In this document: piece after piece, positions 26,341 to 35,569 of the stretch
Position numbering within the stretch: the stretch's first letter is position 1
Layout of the letters: each line of letters begins with the position of its first letter
DNA from: Curtobacterium sp. L6-1
GTDB lineage: Bacteria > Actinomycetota > Actinomycetes > Actinomycetales > Microbacteriaceae
Assembly (NCBI RefSeq): GCF_018885305.1
Contig: NZ_CP076544.1
Location: 3,162,001-3,226,000 of the forward strand
Direction of reading: 5' to 3'
Length of the DNA: 64,000 bases
Made by a program: the position numbers and the translations under genes
The notes under the pieces: generated by a model
Database searches by the model: none
The model's input: the letters and a program-made list of their open reading frames with translations, nothing else
What the model was told of the DNA's origin: nothing

Positions 26341-27459
26341 GTGAGCGAAGTCGAGATCGGTGCAGGCAAGCGCGGACGTCGGGCGTACGCGTTCGACGAC
26401 ATCGCGGTGGTCCCCTCGCGACGGACGCGTGACCCGCGCGACGTCAGCGTCGAGTGGTCGATCGACGCCTTCAGGTTCGACTCGCCGATCCTCTCCGCGC
26501 CGATGGACTCCGTCGCCTCGCCCGCGACCATCATCGAGATGGGGCGCCTCGGCGTCCTCGGGGTCCTCGACCTCGAAGGCCTCTGGACCCGCTACGAGGA
26601 CCCGGAGCCCTACCTCGCTGAGATCCGTTCGCTGACCGACGGCAACGTCACGAAGCGCATGCAGGAGATCTACGCCGAGCCGGTCAAGGCCGAGCTGATC
26701 ACCCGCCGCCTGGCCGAGATCCGTGCGGCCGGGGTGCCCGTCGCCGGGTCGCTCAGCCCGCAGCGCACGCAGGAGTTCTCGCAGACCGTCGTCGACGCCG
26801 GGGTCGACCTGTTCGTCATCCGCGGCACCACGGTCAGCGCCGAGCACGTCTCCCAGAACCAGGAGCCGCTCAACCTCAAGAAGTTCATCTACGAGCTCGA
26901 CGTCCCCGTGATCGTCGGCGGTGCCTCCACCTACACGGCGGCGCTGCACCTCATGCGCACCGGTGCCGCGGGCGTGCTCGTCGGCTTCGGCGGTGGCGCG
27001 GCCTCGACGACCCGTGCCGCCCTGGGCATCCACGCGCCGATGGCGACCGCGGTCGCCGACGTCGCCGGTGCCCGCCGCGACTACATGGACGAGTCCGGCG
27101 GCCGGTACGTGCACGTCATCGCGGACGGCGGCCTCGACACCGCCGGCGACGTCGTGAAGGCGATCGCGATGGGCGCCGACGCGGTCATGCTCGGCACCGC
27201 GTTCGCCCGTGCGCAGGAGGCGCCCGGCGGCGGGTTCCACTGGGGTGCCGAAGCGCACCACCCCGAACTGCCCCGCGGCCGTCGCGTCGAGGTGGGCACG
27301 ATCGGGACGCTCGAGAGCATCCTGAACGGCCCGACCCCGTCGTGGGACGGTCGCGCCAACCTGGTCGGCGCACTGCGTCGGTCGATGGCGACGACCGGGT
27401 ACTCCGACGTCAAGGAGTTCCAGCGAGTAGAAGTGGTCGTGGCGCCGTACCACCGCTGA
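26341..27459 (+). CDS. guaB3: GuaB3 family IMP dehydrogenase-related protein
   Basis: A 372-residue TIM-barrel protein of the actinobacterial GuaB3 family. The start RRAYAFDDIAVVPSRRTRDP and the SAPMDSVASP segment align with IMPDH, but there are no CBS domains. Where GuaB has [11 protein letters not shown], this has LVGFGGGAASTTRA, so the catalytic cysteine is absent. It cannot run the IMPDH thioimidate mechanism; related Cys-containing enzymes act as GMP reductases, but this one's reaction is not settled by sequence. GTG at 26341 is set by the -10 box. Confidence 0.9.
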   Translation: MSEVEIGAGKRGRRAYAFDDIAVVPSRRTRDPRDVSVEWSIDAFRFDSPILSAPMDSVASPATIIEMGRLGVLGVLDLEGLWTRYEDPEPYLAEIRSLTDGNVTKRMQEIYAEPVKAELITRRLAEIRAAGVPVAGSLSPQRTQEFSQTVVDAGVDLFVIRGTTVSAEHVSQNQEPLNLKKFIYELDVPVIVGGASTYTAALHLMRTGAAGVLVGFGGGAASTTRAALGIHAPMATAVADVAGARRDYMDESGGRYVHVIADGGLDTAGDVVKAIAMGADAVMLGTAFARAQEAPGGGFHWGAEAHHPELPRGRRVEVGTIGTLESILNGPTPSWDGRANLVGALRRSMATTGYSDVKEFQRVEVVVAPYHR

Positions 27460-27522
27460 CGGCGGTGCGCTCGGGGACGCTCCCCGGGTGACGCCCGGCG
27501 CCGCACGGCGACGGAGGCGAGC

Positions 27523-29379
27523 ATGGCAACGACGGTCACGGACGGTGCGTCCACCACGGCGGGGTTCGACCCCACGACGAAGCTCGGCCCCGACGAACGC
27601 GCCGCGGCGATCGAGACGCTGAAGAACACCGAGCTCGACGTGCTCGTCGTCGGCGGCGGCATCGTCGGTGGCGGTGCCGCGCTCGACGCCGTGACGCGCG
27701 GCCTGTCGGTCGGCATCGTCGAGGCGCGAGACTGGGGATCGGGCACGTCCAGCCGGTCGTCGAAGCTCGTGCACGGCGGCATCCGCTACCTCGAGCAGCT
27801 CAACTTCACGCTCGTGCGCGAGGCCCTCATCGAACGCGGCCTGCTGCTGCAGCGGATCGCCCCGCACCTGGTGAAGCCGGTCCGCTTCCTGTACCCGCTC
27901 AACCACCGCGTCTGGGAGCGCTTCTACATCGGCATCGGCATGGCGATGTACGACGTCTTCAGCTGGTCCGGCGGGCGCCCGCCCGGCGTGCCCCACCACC
28001 GGCACCTCACCCGCACGCAGGTGCTCCGCTCGATGCCGTCGCTCAAGAAGGACGCCTTCGTCGGCGGGATGACCTACTACGACGCGCAGGTCGACGACGC
28101 CCGGTACGTCGCGGCGCTCGTGCGCACGGCCGCCTCGTACGGTGCCCACGCGGCGTCCCGGGTGCGGATCGAGGGCTTCATCAAGGTCGGCGAACGGGTC
28201 GTCGGGGCGCACGCGCACGACATCCAGACGGGCGAGCACTTCGACATCCGGGCGAAGCAGGTCGTCAACGCGACCGGTGTCTGGACCGACGACACGCAGG
28301 CGATGGTCGGCACCCGCGGCCAGTTCAAGGTCCGGGCGTCGAAGGGCGTGCACCTCGTCGTCCCGCGCGACCGGTTCCAGTCGAACTCGGGCATGATCCT
28401 GCGCACCGAGAAGAGCGTGCTGTTCGTCATCCCGTGGGGCCGGCACTGGCTCATCGGCACGACCGACACCGACTGGTACCTCGACAAGGCCCACCCGGCT
28501 GCCACCGCGGCGGACATCGACTACATCCTCGAGCACGTCAACAAGGTGCTCGCGGTGCCGCTCACCCGCGAGGACGTCGAGGGCGTCTACGCAGGACTCC
28601 GACCGCTCCTGGCCGGTGAGTCCGAGGCGACGTCGAAGCTCAGCCGCGAGCACGTCGTCGCGCACACCGCCCCGGGCCTGGTCGTCGTCGCCGGCGGCAA
28701 GTGGACCACCTACCGCGTGATGGGCAAGGACGCCATCGACGAGGCCGTCGCCGCGATGGACGGCAAGGTCCCCGAGTCGACGACGCAGGACATCCCGCTG
28801 CTCGGCGCCGAGGGGTACCCGGCCGCCTGGAACAAGCGCGGCCGCACGGCGAGGTCCGCCGGCGTGCACAAGGTCCGCATCGAGCACCTGCTCAACCGGT
28901 ACGGCACCCTCGCGTCCGAGGTGCTGCAGCTCGTGCAGGACGACCCGTCGCTGGCCGACGCGCTGCCCGGCGCGGACGACTACATCGGCGCCGAGGTCGT
29001 GTACGCCGCCTCGCACGAGGGAGCCCTGCACCTCGAGGACGTCCTGGCCCGCCGCACCCGCATCTCCATCGAGGCCTGGGACCGCGGCGAGTCCGCAGCC
29101 CCCGTCGCCGCGAAGCTCATGGCGGACGTGCTCGGGTGGGACCAGGAGACCACCGAGAACGAGGTGTCGAACTACCTGAAGCGGGTCGCCGCCGAGCGGG
29201 AGTCGCAGCTGCAGCCCGACGACGAATCGGCGGACCGCGTGCGGCTCGAGGCGCCGGACATCGCGTTCGGGTTCGAGGAGGACGACGTCGTCGTGGGCGG
29301 CGGCCGGTCGAGCGGTGCCGAGGGCGCCACGGCAGACGACGAGCAGGTCGTCGGCGAGAAGACGACCGAACCCCGCTGA
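27523..29379 (+). CDS. glpD: aerobic glycerol-3-phosphate dehydrogenase
   Basis: A 618-residue FAD enzyme at the membrane, oxidising glycerol-3-phosphate to dihydroxyacetone phosphate and passing electrons to quinone. The FAD motif is VLVVGGGIVGGGAALDA near residue 42, then RDWGSGTSSRSSKLVHGGIR, the GlpD signature. The DAO C-terminal domain occupies about 420-560. A long acidic tail (about 565-618) goes beyond typical homologues. ATG at 27523 has GGAGG about 8 nt upstream. The glycerophosphodiesterase at 37 kb could supply substrate. Confidence 0.95.
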   Translation: MATTVTDGASTTAGFDPTTKLGPDERAAAIETLKNTELDVLVVGGGIVGGGAALDAVTRGLSVGIVEARDWGSGTSSRSSKLVHGGIRYLEQLNFTLVREALIERGLLLQRIAPHLVKPVRFLYPLNHRVWERFYIGIGMAMYDVFSWSGGRPPGVPHHRHLTRTQVLRSMPSLKKDAFVGGMTYYDAQVDDARYVAALVRTAASYGAHAASRVRIEGFIKVGERVVGAHAHDIQTGEHFDIRAKQVVNATGVWTDDTQAMVGTRGQFKVRASKGVHLVVPRDRFQSNSGMILRTEKSVLFVIPWGRHWLIGTTDTDWYLDKAHPAATAADIDYILEHVNKVLAVPLTREDVEGVYAGLRPLLAGESEATSKLSREHVVAHTAPGLVVVAGGKWTTYRVMGKDAIDEAVAAMDGKVPESTTQDIPLLGAEGYPAAWNKRGRTARSAGVHKVRIEHLLNRYGTLASEVLQLVQDDPSLADALPGADDYIGAEVVYAASHEGALHLEDVLARRTRISIEAWDRGESAAPVAAKLMADVLGWDQETTENEVSNYLKRVAAERESQLQPDDESADRVRLEAPDIAFGFEEDDVVVGGGRSSGAEGATADDEQVVGEKTTEPR

Positions 29380-29398
29380 ACCTCACCGGTCGCCAGGC

Positions 29399-30019
29399 TC
29401 AGGCGGGCCGGCGGTGGCGTCGCTGGCGGACGAGGTCGCCGAGCAGGGTGACCGCGGCGACCACCGGGATCGCGACCAGGGCCAGGAGACTCGTCCCGTA
29501 CAGGACCCCGGTGGACGGCCCGTGTCGACCACCGGGGATCCCGTGGGCGTCCGCGACGTCCATTGCGAGGAAGAAGCCGGACTGGAACACCGCGCCCGCT
29601 CCGCAGGCGAGCACCGCGAGGTGGCAGACGACGGCGACCGGGAGCCGCATCCACCCGCGGACGGCGGCGCCCGCGAAGAAGACGGCGAGGGCGACACCGG
29701 TGCCGGCGAGGACGAGCACCCCGGCGACGTCGAGGCGGCTGTCCGCACCGACCGCGTCGACCTTGGCGTACACCTGCGCGAGCGTCCTGCCCGGCACGGC
29801 GGCGAGCGGGTCGAGCACGAGGGCGTCGAGGGCGAGCAGTGCGGCGTAGGCCGTCACGACGAGGGTGCCGGCGATCGCGACGACGGACCGGGAGGCCCGT
29901 GACGGCGCCGCCACGGGCCTCCCGTCCGTCACGTCGTCGGCCCCGGGTCCGACGTCGTCACCGGGCCGACGACGCGGCGGGGCCGCCGTCTCGGCTCGGC
30001 CGACGTCACCCGTGGACAA
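29399..30019 (-). CDS. membrane protein, tandem paralogue A
   Basis: A 206-residue protein with a Pro/Asp/Arg-rich N-terminus of about 45 residues and four membrane spans. After the first span comes LDALVLDPLAAVPGRTLAQV, nearly the same as in the next gene, so the two arose by duplication. The N-terminal region contains a GCCTCCCGTC repeat hairpin. ATG at 30019 lies inside the upstream paralogue (14-bp overlap). No family name can be given. Confidence 0.7.
   Translation of the reverse strand: MSTGDVGRAETAAPPRRRPGDDVGPGADDVTDGRPVAAPSRASRSVVAIAGTLVVTAYAALLALDALVLDPLAAVPGRTLAQVYAKVDAVGADSRLDVAGVLVLAGTGVALAVFFAGAAVRGWMRLPVAVVCHLAVLACGAGAVFQSGFFLAMDVADAHGIPGGRHGPSTGVLYGTSLLALVAIPVVAAVTLLGDLVRQRRHRRPA
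29889..29924. repeat. 13-bp hairpin of the GACGGGAGGC family
   Basis: CGGGAGGCCCGTG at 29889-29901 pairs perfectly with 29912-29924 across a 10-nt loop. It lies in the region encoding the disordered N-terminus of the membrane protein, just before its first span. Confidence 0.7.
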
Positions 30020-30509
30020 GGGCCTCGGCCCGGGCGTGACGGAGCGTGCGCACCATGTCGGTGAAGAGCACTATGGGGATCGCGACGAGGGCGACGAGAC
30101 TCGTCCCGGCCAGCACGGCGACCCAGGGGGAGTGCGTGCCGCCCGCGGTCCCGAACGCATCGGCGACCTCGAGGCCGAGGAAGAACGTGGTCAGGAACGT
30201 CGCGAAGGCGCCGAGCACGACGAGTCCGAGGTGGAGGACCGCGATCGTCGGAGCGGGCAGGCCGTCCCACAGGGCGAGGACGGCGACGAGCACCGCGAGT
30301 GCGACGCCGACGGCGGCGACGACCAGGACGGCGGCGACGGCCTGCACCACGGAGCCGCCCGCGGCCTCGACCCCGGCGTGGACCTCGGCGAGCGACCGTC
30401 CCGGCACGGCGGCGAGGGGGTCGAGCACGAGCGCGTCGAGCGCCATGAGCGCGGCGTACACGGTGACGACGACGACGCCGGTGACGGCGACCACGGTGCG
30501 GGAGGTCAT
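30006..30509 (-). CDS. membrane protein, tandem paralogue B
   Basis: A 167-residue protein with four membrane spans: VVAVTGVVVVTVYAALMAL, VAAVLVVAAVGVALAVLVAV, IAVLHLGLVVLGAFATFLT and VAVLAGTSLVALVAIPIVL. It shares ALDALVLDPLAAVPGR with the next gene, in the extracytoplasmic loop after span 1. It lacks the N-terminal extension, so it may be the ancestral form. Function unknown. Confidence 0.7.
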   Translation of the reverse strand: MTSRTVVAVTGVVVVTVYAALMALDALVLDPLAAVPGRSLAEVHAGVEAAGGSVVQAVAAVLVVAAVGVALAVLVAVLALWDGLPAPTIAVLHLGLVVLGAFATFLTTFFLGLEVADAFGTAGGTHSPWVAVLAGTSLVALVAIPIVLFTDMVRTLRHARAEALVHG

Positions 30510-30628
30510 GCCGCCATCCTCGACGGGCAGGGTGGACCGCCGCGTCCACCGGTGGGATGACCCGTGCCGGACGGAATGGCCGGGCCCTGCCGGTGGTTAG
30601 CATGGGAGTCCTGGGAAAGGGAGCCATC

Positions 30629-31159
30629 ATGGTCGACGTCCATCGCGTCAAACTCCCCGGCGTCGGCGTGCTGCACAGCTTCTACACCGACGACGGTGGC
30701 AAGTGCGGTGTCATCACGCACCGGTCGGGTCACTCCGACCTCATCTCCTTCGCGGACGTCGCCGACGGCGCGGACAAGTCCGAGAAGGTCTCGCTCCGCC
30801 TCAGTGAGGACGAGGCGCACACCCTCGCCGAACTCCTCGGCGGCACCCGGATCACCGAGGGCCTCGACAAGCTCGACGAGATCCCCGGCCTCTCCATCGA
30901 CTGGTTCAGCGTCGACTACGACGACGCGATCGCGGGCAAGCCCCTCGGCGACCTGCACGACTCCGGCTTCATCGGCCTGACCGTCGTCGCAGTGGTCCGA
31001 GGCGACAGCGCCAACCCGGCGCCCTCGTCCGACTTCGTGGTGTTCCCCGGGGACACCATCGTCGTCGCGGGTGCGCCCGAGAAGGTGGCGAAGGCGTTCT
31101 CCTTCTACCGCAGCGGTCAGGTGGCAGCAGCTGCTGCCGAGGCACCGCCCGGGAGCTAG
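30629..31159 (+). CDS. khtT: cation:proton antiporter regulatory subunit (KhtT-like)
   Basis: A 176-residue cytoplasmic protein. The N-terminal half (HRVKLPGVGVLHSFYTDDGG, then RSGHSDLISF) is a KhtT-type domain. The C-terminal 90 residues (LSIDWFSVDYDDAIAGKPLGD to VVFPGDTIVVAGAPEKV) form an RCK_C/TrkA-C ligand-binding domain. It would gate the antiporter encoded 3 bp downstream in response to a nucleotide or pH, as KhtT does in Bacillus. ATG at 30629 has AAAGGGAG upstream; an in-frame start at 30557 is less likely. Confidence 0.85.
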   Translation: MVDVHRVKLPGVGVLHSFYTDDGGKCGVITHRSGHSDLISFADVADGADKSEKVSLRLSEDEAHTLAELLGGTRITEGLDKLDEIPGLSIDWFSVDYDDAIAGKPLGDLHDSGFIGLTVVAVVRGDSANPAPSSDFVVFPGDTIVVAGAPEKVAKAFSFYRSGQVAAAAAEAPPGS

Positions 31160-31162
31160 CCG

Positions 31163-32590
31163 ATGCACCTGGGTGGTGAGCTGCTGACCATCGGCGGCCT
31201 GTTCCTCATCGCCTACGTCCTCGGACGGCTCGGCAAGACGATCGGTCTGCCGGCGATCCCCGTCTACATGGTGGTCGGGCTCATCGCGAGTCCGCACACC
31301 CCCTGGTTCGGGCTGAGCGTCGAGTCGCACACCATCGAGCTGATCGCGACCTTCGGGCTCATCCTGCTGCTGTTCAACCTCGGCCTGGAGTTCGACCAGG
31401 AGGAGTTCTACGGCAACGCCGGCAAGCTCCTGGTCTCCGGCGGGACCTACGTCGCCATCAACATGGGCGTCGGGTTCGCGTTCGGGTTCTCGCTCGGTTG
31501 GGGGACCCGGGAAGCCCTGATCATCGCGGGCATGACGGCGACGTCGTCGAGTGCGATCGTCACGAAGCTGCTCATCGAGCTCCGGCGGCTCGCGAACGAC
31601 GAGACGCCCATGATCCTGGGCGTCACGGTCATCGAGGACGTCTTCATCGCCGTCTACCTGGCGATCGTCTCGGTCGTGCTGTCCGGCGACACGAACCCCT
31701 GGGCGGTGATCGGGAAGCTCGCGCTCGCGTTCGGGTTCCTCATCGTCATGTTCAGCCTGGCGCGGTGGGGCGGCAAGCAAGTCTCGAAGCTCTTCGCCAC
31801 GCGCGACGACGAGCTCTTCACGGTGCTGTTCTTCGGCCTCGCGGTGATGTTCGGCGGCATCGGCGACCTGCTCGGCGTGACCGACGCCATCGGTGCGTTC
31901 GTCATCGGGCTGCTCTGCGGTGCCACGCGCTACCGCGACCGCATCGAGCAGCTCGCCCTCCCGATGCGTGACGTGTTCGCGGCCTTCTTCTTCGTGAACT
32001 TCGGGCTCGGCCTCGACGTCTCGACGTTCGGCGAGGTGCTCTGGCCCGTCGCCGCCGCGATCGGCATGACCGTCGTGCTCAACGCCGTCGCCGGTCAGCT
32101 CGTCGCCCGGATGAACGGCTTCAGCGTCCAGCAGGGGATCAACACCGCCGTCATCCTGGTCAACCGTGGGGAGTTCGCGCTGATCCTGGCGACGCTGTCC
32201 GCCGCGGCCGGGCTCGAGGAGCGCATCACGGCGTTCGCGGGCCTGTACGTGCTGGTGATGGCCGTGCTCGGTCCGCTGCTGGCCGTGAACTCGGACCGCA
32301 TCGGGAGGCTCGTGCTCCGACCCGGTCGGGTGCGGAAGCTCCGCGGCCGCGAGCTCGCGGCAGCGCAGGCCGCCGCGGAGCGCAAGGCCGAGCGGGACCG
32401 ACGCTTCGCCGAGGAGATCGCCCTCGTGGAGGCCGCGGGCAGGGAAGAGCGCGACAATGGGGACCCCGAGACAACGTCCAGCCGTGAACAGCCGGTCCTG
32501 CCGGAACCCGTGAGCGCGAGCACGTCGTCGATCGAGATCCCCGCCGAGCGTCCCGAGCGCCCGGTCCGACCACGCGATCCGGAGTACTGA
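31163..32590 (+). CDS. khtU: cation:proton antiporter (CPA2, KhtU/KefB-like)
   Basis: A 475-residue antiporter with about 12 membrane spans. NLGLEFDQEEF and GMTATSSSAIVTKLL are CPA2 landmarks, and GVTDAIGAFVIGLLCG lies in the transport core. It likely exports K+ or Na+ in exchange for protons. The last 90 residues are a charged cytoplasmic tail with a coiled-coil-like run (ELAAAQAAAERKAERDRRFA). Gated by the adjacent KhtT-like protein. It sits 5 bp before the SURF1 gene, so an operon is likely. Confidence 0.88.
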   Translation: MHLGGELLTIGGLFLIAYVLGRLGKTIGLPAIPVYMVVGLIASPHTPWFGLSVESHTIELIATFGLILLLFNLGLEFDQEEFYGNAGKLLVSGGTYVAINMGVGFAFGFSLGWGTREALIIAGMTATSSSAIVTKLLIELRRLANDETPMILGVTVIEDVFIAVYLAIVSVVLSGDTNPWAVIGKLALAFGFLIVMFSLARWGGKQVSKLFATRDDELFTVLFFGLAVMFGGIGDLLGVTDAIGAFVIGLLCGATRYRDRIEQLALPMRDVFAAFFFVNFGLGLDVSTFGEVLWPVAAAIGMTVVLNAVAGQLVARMNGFSVQQGINTAVILVNRGEFALILATLSAAAGLEERITAFAGLYVLVMAVLGPLLAVNSDRIGRLVLRPGRVRKLRGRELAAAQAAAERKAERDRRFAEEIALVEAAGREERDNGDPETTSSREQPVLPEPVSASTSSIEIPAERPERPVRPRDPEY

Positions 32591-32595
32591 CACGC

Positions 32596-33462
32596 ATGTG
32601 GGCCGTTGCACGACGTCCGAGGTGGATCGCACTGCTGCTGTTGGCGCTGGTCCTGGCCGGCGTGTTCGCGGCCCTCGGCAAGTGGCAGCTCGAACGCAGC
32701 ATCGAGAACGGCAAGCCCCTGCCCGCCGGCACCGAGACCCGTCGCACGCTCGACGAGGTCACCACGCCGGAGAAGCCCGTCGGCTCGACGCTCGCCGGGC
32801 AGAAGGTCACGGTCTCCGGTCGCTTCGTCGCCGGCGACACGACCGTCCTCACCGGCCGCAGCGGGGGTGGGACGTACCAGGCCGTCGGACACCTGGTCGA
32901 CGACGCGACGGGGGCGAGCCTCCCGGTCGTCATCGGGTGGGCCGACCAGCGGTCGGACGCCGTCGCCGGTGGCGACCGTCTGGCGGACGGCGCGACCGTG
33001 ACGGTCCAGGGTCGGTACTACCCGGCGGAGTCGCCCGACCAGGACTCCTTCGAGCAGGGCGAGTACTCGGCGGTCGCGCCGGCCCGGTTCGTGAACACCT
33101 GGAAGGCGTTCGACGACCGGATGTACGGCGGGTACGTCGTCGCCGGTGGGGCGACCGCGGACGCCGCCGACCTCGGCACCATCGCCGACCGGGCCCCCAC
33201 GCGCGAGGTCCAGTTCGACTGGTTGAACCTCTTCTACGCCGTCGAGTGGGTCGTCTTCGCCGGGTTCGCCGTCTTCCTCTGGTACCGCTTCGTGAAGGAC
33301 GCGTGGGAGCGGGAGCAGGACGAGGAGCGCGAGGCCGCCGAGGCCGCGGGCGGGGCTCCGGTCGATGCCGCCGCCGGGCCCGTGGACGCTCCGGCGCTCG
33401 ACGACGGCACCGCGGACGGGGCGCCTGTGGACGACGCCCGGGCCGAGCCCGGTCGCCGGTAG
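32596..33462 (+). CDS. SURF1 family cytochrome oxidase assembly protein
   Basis: A 288-residue protein with an N-terminal span (WIALLLLALVLAGVFAALG) followed by GKWQLERS, the SURF1 start motif. A second span near residue 215 (FYAVEWVVFAGFAVFLWYRF) and a large extracytoplasmic loop between them give the SURF1 hairpin topology. It helps assemble heme-copper oxidase. The C-terminus is a disordered Ala/Asp-rich tail. Its TAG stop forms part of the -10 box of the next gene. Confidence 0.9.
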   Translation: MWAVARRPRWIALLLLALVLAGVFAALGKWQLERSIENGKPLPAGTETRRTLDEVTTPEKPVGSTLAGQKVTVSGRFVAGDTTVLTGRSGGGTYQAVGHLVDDATGASLPVVIGWADQRSDAVAGGDRLADGATVTVQGRYYPAESPDQDSFEQGEYSAVAPARFVNTWKAFDDRMYGGYVVAGGATADAADLGTIADRAPTREVQFDWLNLFYAVEWVVFAGFAVFLWYRFVKDAWEREQDEEREAAEAAGGAPVDAAAGPVDAPALDDGTADGAPVDDARAEPGRR

Positions 33463-33465
33463 GAT
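33460..33465 (+). promoter_or_regulatory. -10 box for leaderless DUF3817 gene
   Basis: TAGGAT ends 7 nt before the ATG at 33473; its first three bases are the SURF1 stop codon. Confidence 0.5.
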
Positions 33466-33472
33466 CGTCGGC

Positions 33473-33919
33473 ATGGCTCTGACCGTCCGGACCCGCGACA
33501 TCCCGAAGATCCCCGGGGCCGTGCGGTTCTACCGCATCTCCGCGTACATCACGGGTGTGCTGCTGCTGGCCCTGATCGTCGAGGTCGTGATCAAGTACAC
33601 GCCCATCCAGCGCGAGATGCAGCTCGGCGGCGGAGCGTTCTTCGTCCCGAACGGCACCGCCGGTGAAGCACCCGGCACGTTCAACCTGTCGGTCGCGATC
33701 CTCATCGCCCACGGCTGGCTGTACGTCGTCTACCTCTTCGCGGACTTCCGCCTGTGGAGCATCATGCGGTGGCGCCCGACGCGCTTCCTGCTCATCGCCC
33801 TCGGCGGGATCATCCCGTTCATGTCCTTCGTGGTCGAGCACCGCATGCAGAAGGCCGCCATGACCACCTACCACGAGCTGACCGCGCAGCAGTCGCGGGA
33901 GAAGGAGAGCGCTCGGTGA
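33473..33919 (+). CDS. DUF3817 membrane protein
   Basis: A 148-residue protein with three membrane spans. [20 protein letters not shown], then [15 protein letters not shown] and [14 protein letters not shown], are the DUF3817 pattern. In actinobacteria this family often sits next to guaA, as here (GTGA overlap with guaA), but its function is not known. ATG at 33473 is set by the -10 box and the conserved start of the domain. Confidence 0.88.
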   Translation: MALTVRTRDIPKIPGAVRFYRISAYITGVLLLALIVEVVIKYTPIQREMQLGGGAFFVPNGTAGEAPGTFNLSVAILIAHGWLYVVYLFADFRLWSIMRWRPTRFLLIALGGIIPFMSFVVEHRMQKAAMTTYHELTAQQSREKESAR

Positions 33920-35496
33920 GCGAGACCGAACAGCGTCCCGTCCTCGTCGTCGACTTCGGCGCGCAGTACGCGCAGTTGATCGCCCGACGGGTGCGCGAGG
34001 CCAACGTCTACAGCGAGATCGTCCCGCACTCCGTCACGGCGGACGAGATCCGCGCGAAGGACCCGGCAGCGATCGTCCTGTCCGGAGGCCCGTCCTCGGT
34101 CTACGAGGACGGCGCACCGTCCCTCGACAGCGAGATCCTCGACCTCGGCGTCCCCGTGCTCGGCATCTGCTACGGCTTCCAGGCCATGGCGAAGTCGCTC
34201 GGTGGCGAGGTCGCGAACACCGGCCTCCGCGAGTACGGGGCCACGGCCGTCACGGTGAGCGGGACCGACAGTGTCCTGCTCGGCGGACAGCCGGCCGACC
34301 AGACCACCTGGATGTCGCACGGTGACGCCGTGTCGAAGGCCCCGGAGGGCTTCGACGTCCTCGCGTCGAGCGAGTCGACCCCGGTCGCGGCCTTCGCCTC
34401 CGACGAGCGCAAGCTCTACGGCGTGCAGTGGCACCCCGAGGTCAAGCACTCCGCGTTCGGCCAGGCCGTGCTCGAGAACTTCCTGCACCGTGCCGCCGGT
34501 CTGCCGGGTGACTGGAACTCCGCCAACGTCATCGAGGAGCAGGTCGAGCGCATCCGCGCCCAGGTCGGCTCCTCGCGGGTCATCGCCGGGCTCTCCGGCG
34601 GGGTGGACTCCGCCGTCGCCGCAGCGCTCGTGCACAAGGCCGTCGGCGACCAGCTGACGTGCGTCTTCGTCGACCACGGGCTCCTCCGTGCCGACGAGCG
34701 CAAGCAGGTGGAAGAGGACTACGTCGCCTCCACCGGCGTCCGGCTCGTCACGGTCGACGCCCGCGAGCAGTTCCTCGACGCCCTCGCCGGCGTGAGCGAC
34801 CCCGAGCAGAAGCGCAAGATCATCGGGCGTGAGTTCATCCGCACGTTCGAAGCCGCGGCCGAGGCGCTCGTGCTCGAGGCCCGTGCCTCCGACGGCGACG
34901 CCGAGGTCAAGTTCCTCGTGCAGGGCACCCTGTACCCGGACGTCGTCGAGTCCGGCGGCGGATCGGGCACCGCGAACATCAAGTCGCACCACAACGTCGG
35001 CGGGCTGCCCGACGACATGACGTTCCAGCTCGTCGAGCCGCTGCGCACCCTGTTCAAGGACGAGGTCCGGGCGGTCGGCCGCGAGCTCGGGCTGCCCGAG
35101 GTCATCGTCGGACGCCAGCCGTTCCCCGGCCCGGGCCTCGGCATCCGCATCGTCGGCGAGGTCACGGCCGAGCGGCTCGAGATCCTCCGCGCCGCCGACG
35201 CCATCGCCCGTGCCGAGCTCACCGCGGCCGGCCTGGACGACGAGATCTGGCAGTGCCCGGTCGTGCTGCTCGCCGACGTCCGCTCGGTCGGCGTGCAGGG
35301 AGACGGCCGCACGTACGGACACCCGATCGTGCTCCGTCCGGTCTCCTCCGAGGACGCCATGACCGCGGACTGGACGCGTCTGCCGTACGACGTGCTCGCG
35401 AAGATCTCGAACCGCATCACGAACGAGGTGCGCGACGTGAACCGGGTCGTGCTCGACGTCACGTCGAAGCCGCCGGGGACGATCGAGTGGGAGTGA
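33916..35496 (+). CDS. guaA: GMP synthase (glutamine-hydrolysing)
   Basis: A 526-residue enzyme converting XMP to GMP. The class I glutamine amidotransferase half has the nucleophile in GICYGFQAM and the partner GVQWHPE. The ATP-pyrophosphatase P-loop is [12 protein letters not shown], and the C-terminal dimerisation domain ends in [10 protein letters not shown]. The GTG start overlaps the DUF3817 stop. It follows GuaB in the pathway, although guaB is 12.9 kb away. Confidence 0.97.
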   Translation: MSETEQRPVLVVDFGAQYAQLIARRVREANVYSEIVPHSVTADEIRAKDPAAIVLSGGPSSVYEDGAPSLDSEILDLGVPVLGICYGFQAMAKSLGGEVANTGLREYGATAVTVSGTDSVLLGGQPADQTTWMSHGDAVSKAPEGFDVLASSESTPVAAFASDERKLYGVQWHPEVKHSAFGQAVLENFLHRAAGLPGDWNSANVIEEQVERIRAQVGSSRVIAGLSGGVDSAVAAALVHKAVGDQLTCVFVDHGLLRADERKQVEEDYVASTGVRLVTVDAREQFLDALAGVSDPEQKRKIIGREFIRTFEAAAEALVLEARASDGDAEVKFLVQGTLYPDVVESGGGSGTANIKSHHNVGGLPDDMTFQLVEPLRTLFKDEVRAVGRELGLPEVIVGRQPFPGPGLGIRIVGEVTAERLEILRAADAIARAELTAAGLDDEIWQCPVVLLADVRSVGVQGDGRTYGHPIVLRPVSSEDAMTADWTRLPYDVLAKISNRITNEVRDVNRVVLDVTSKPPGTIEWE

Positions 35497-35511
35497 CGCT
35501 CCCCTGACGCC

Positions 35512-35546
35512 CGAGGGCCCGGTACGCACTGCGTGCCGGGCCCTCG
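35512..35546 (+). terminator. guaA terminator hairpin
   Basis: A 17-bp stem with one G-T pair (35512-35528 with 35530-35546), 15 nt after the guaA stop, with almost no loop. It begins CGAGGGCCCGG. Confidence 0.8.
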
Positions 35547-35569
35547 GCGTCTCCGCGCGTCCCCGCCGC

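Noticed and set aside
25774-29031. A 1085-codon open frame on the minus strand
   Set aside because: It runs antisense to guaB3 and glpD and through repeat arrays; its translation is Arg/Val/Asp-rich with no domain, as expected from GC-rich third-position bias.
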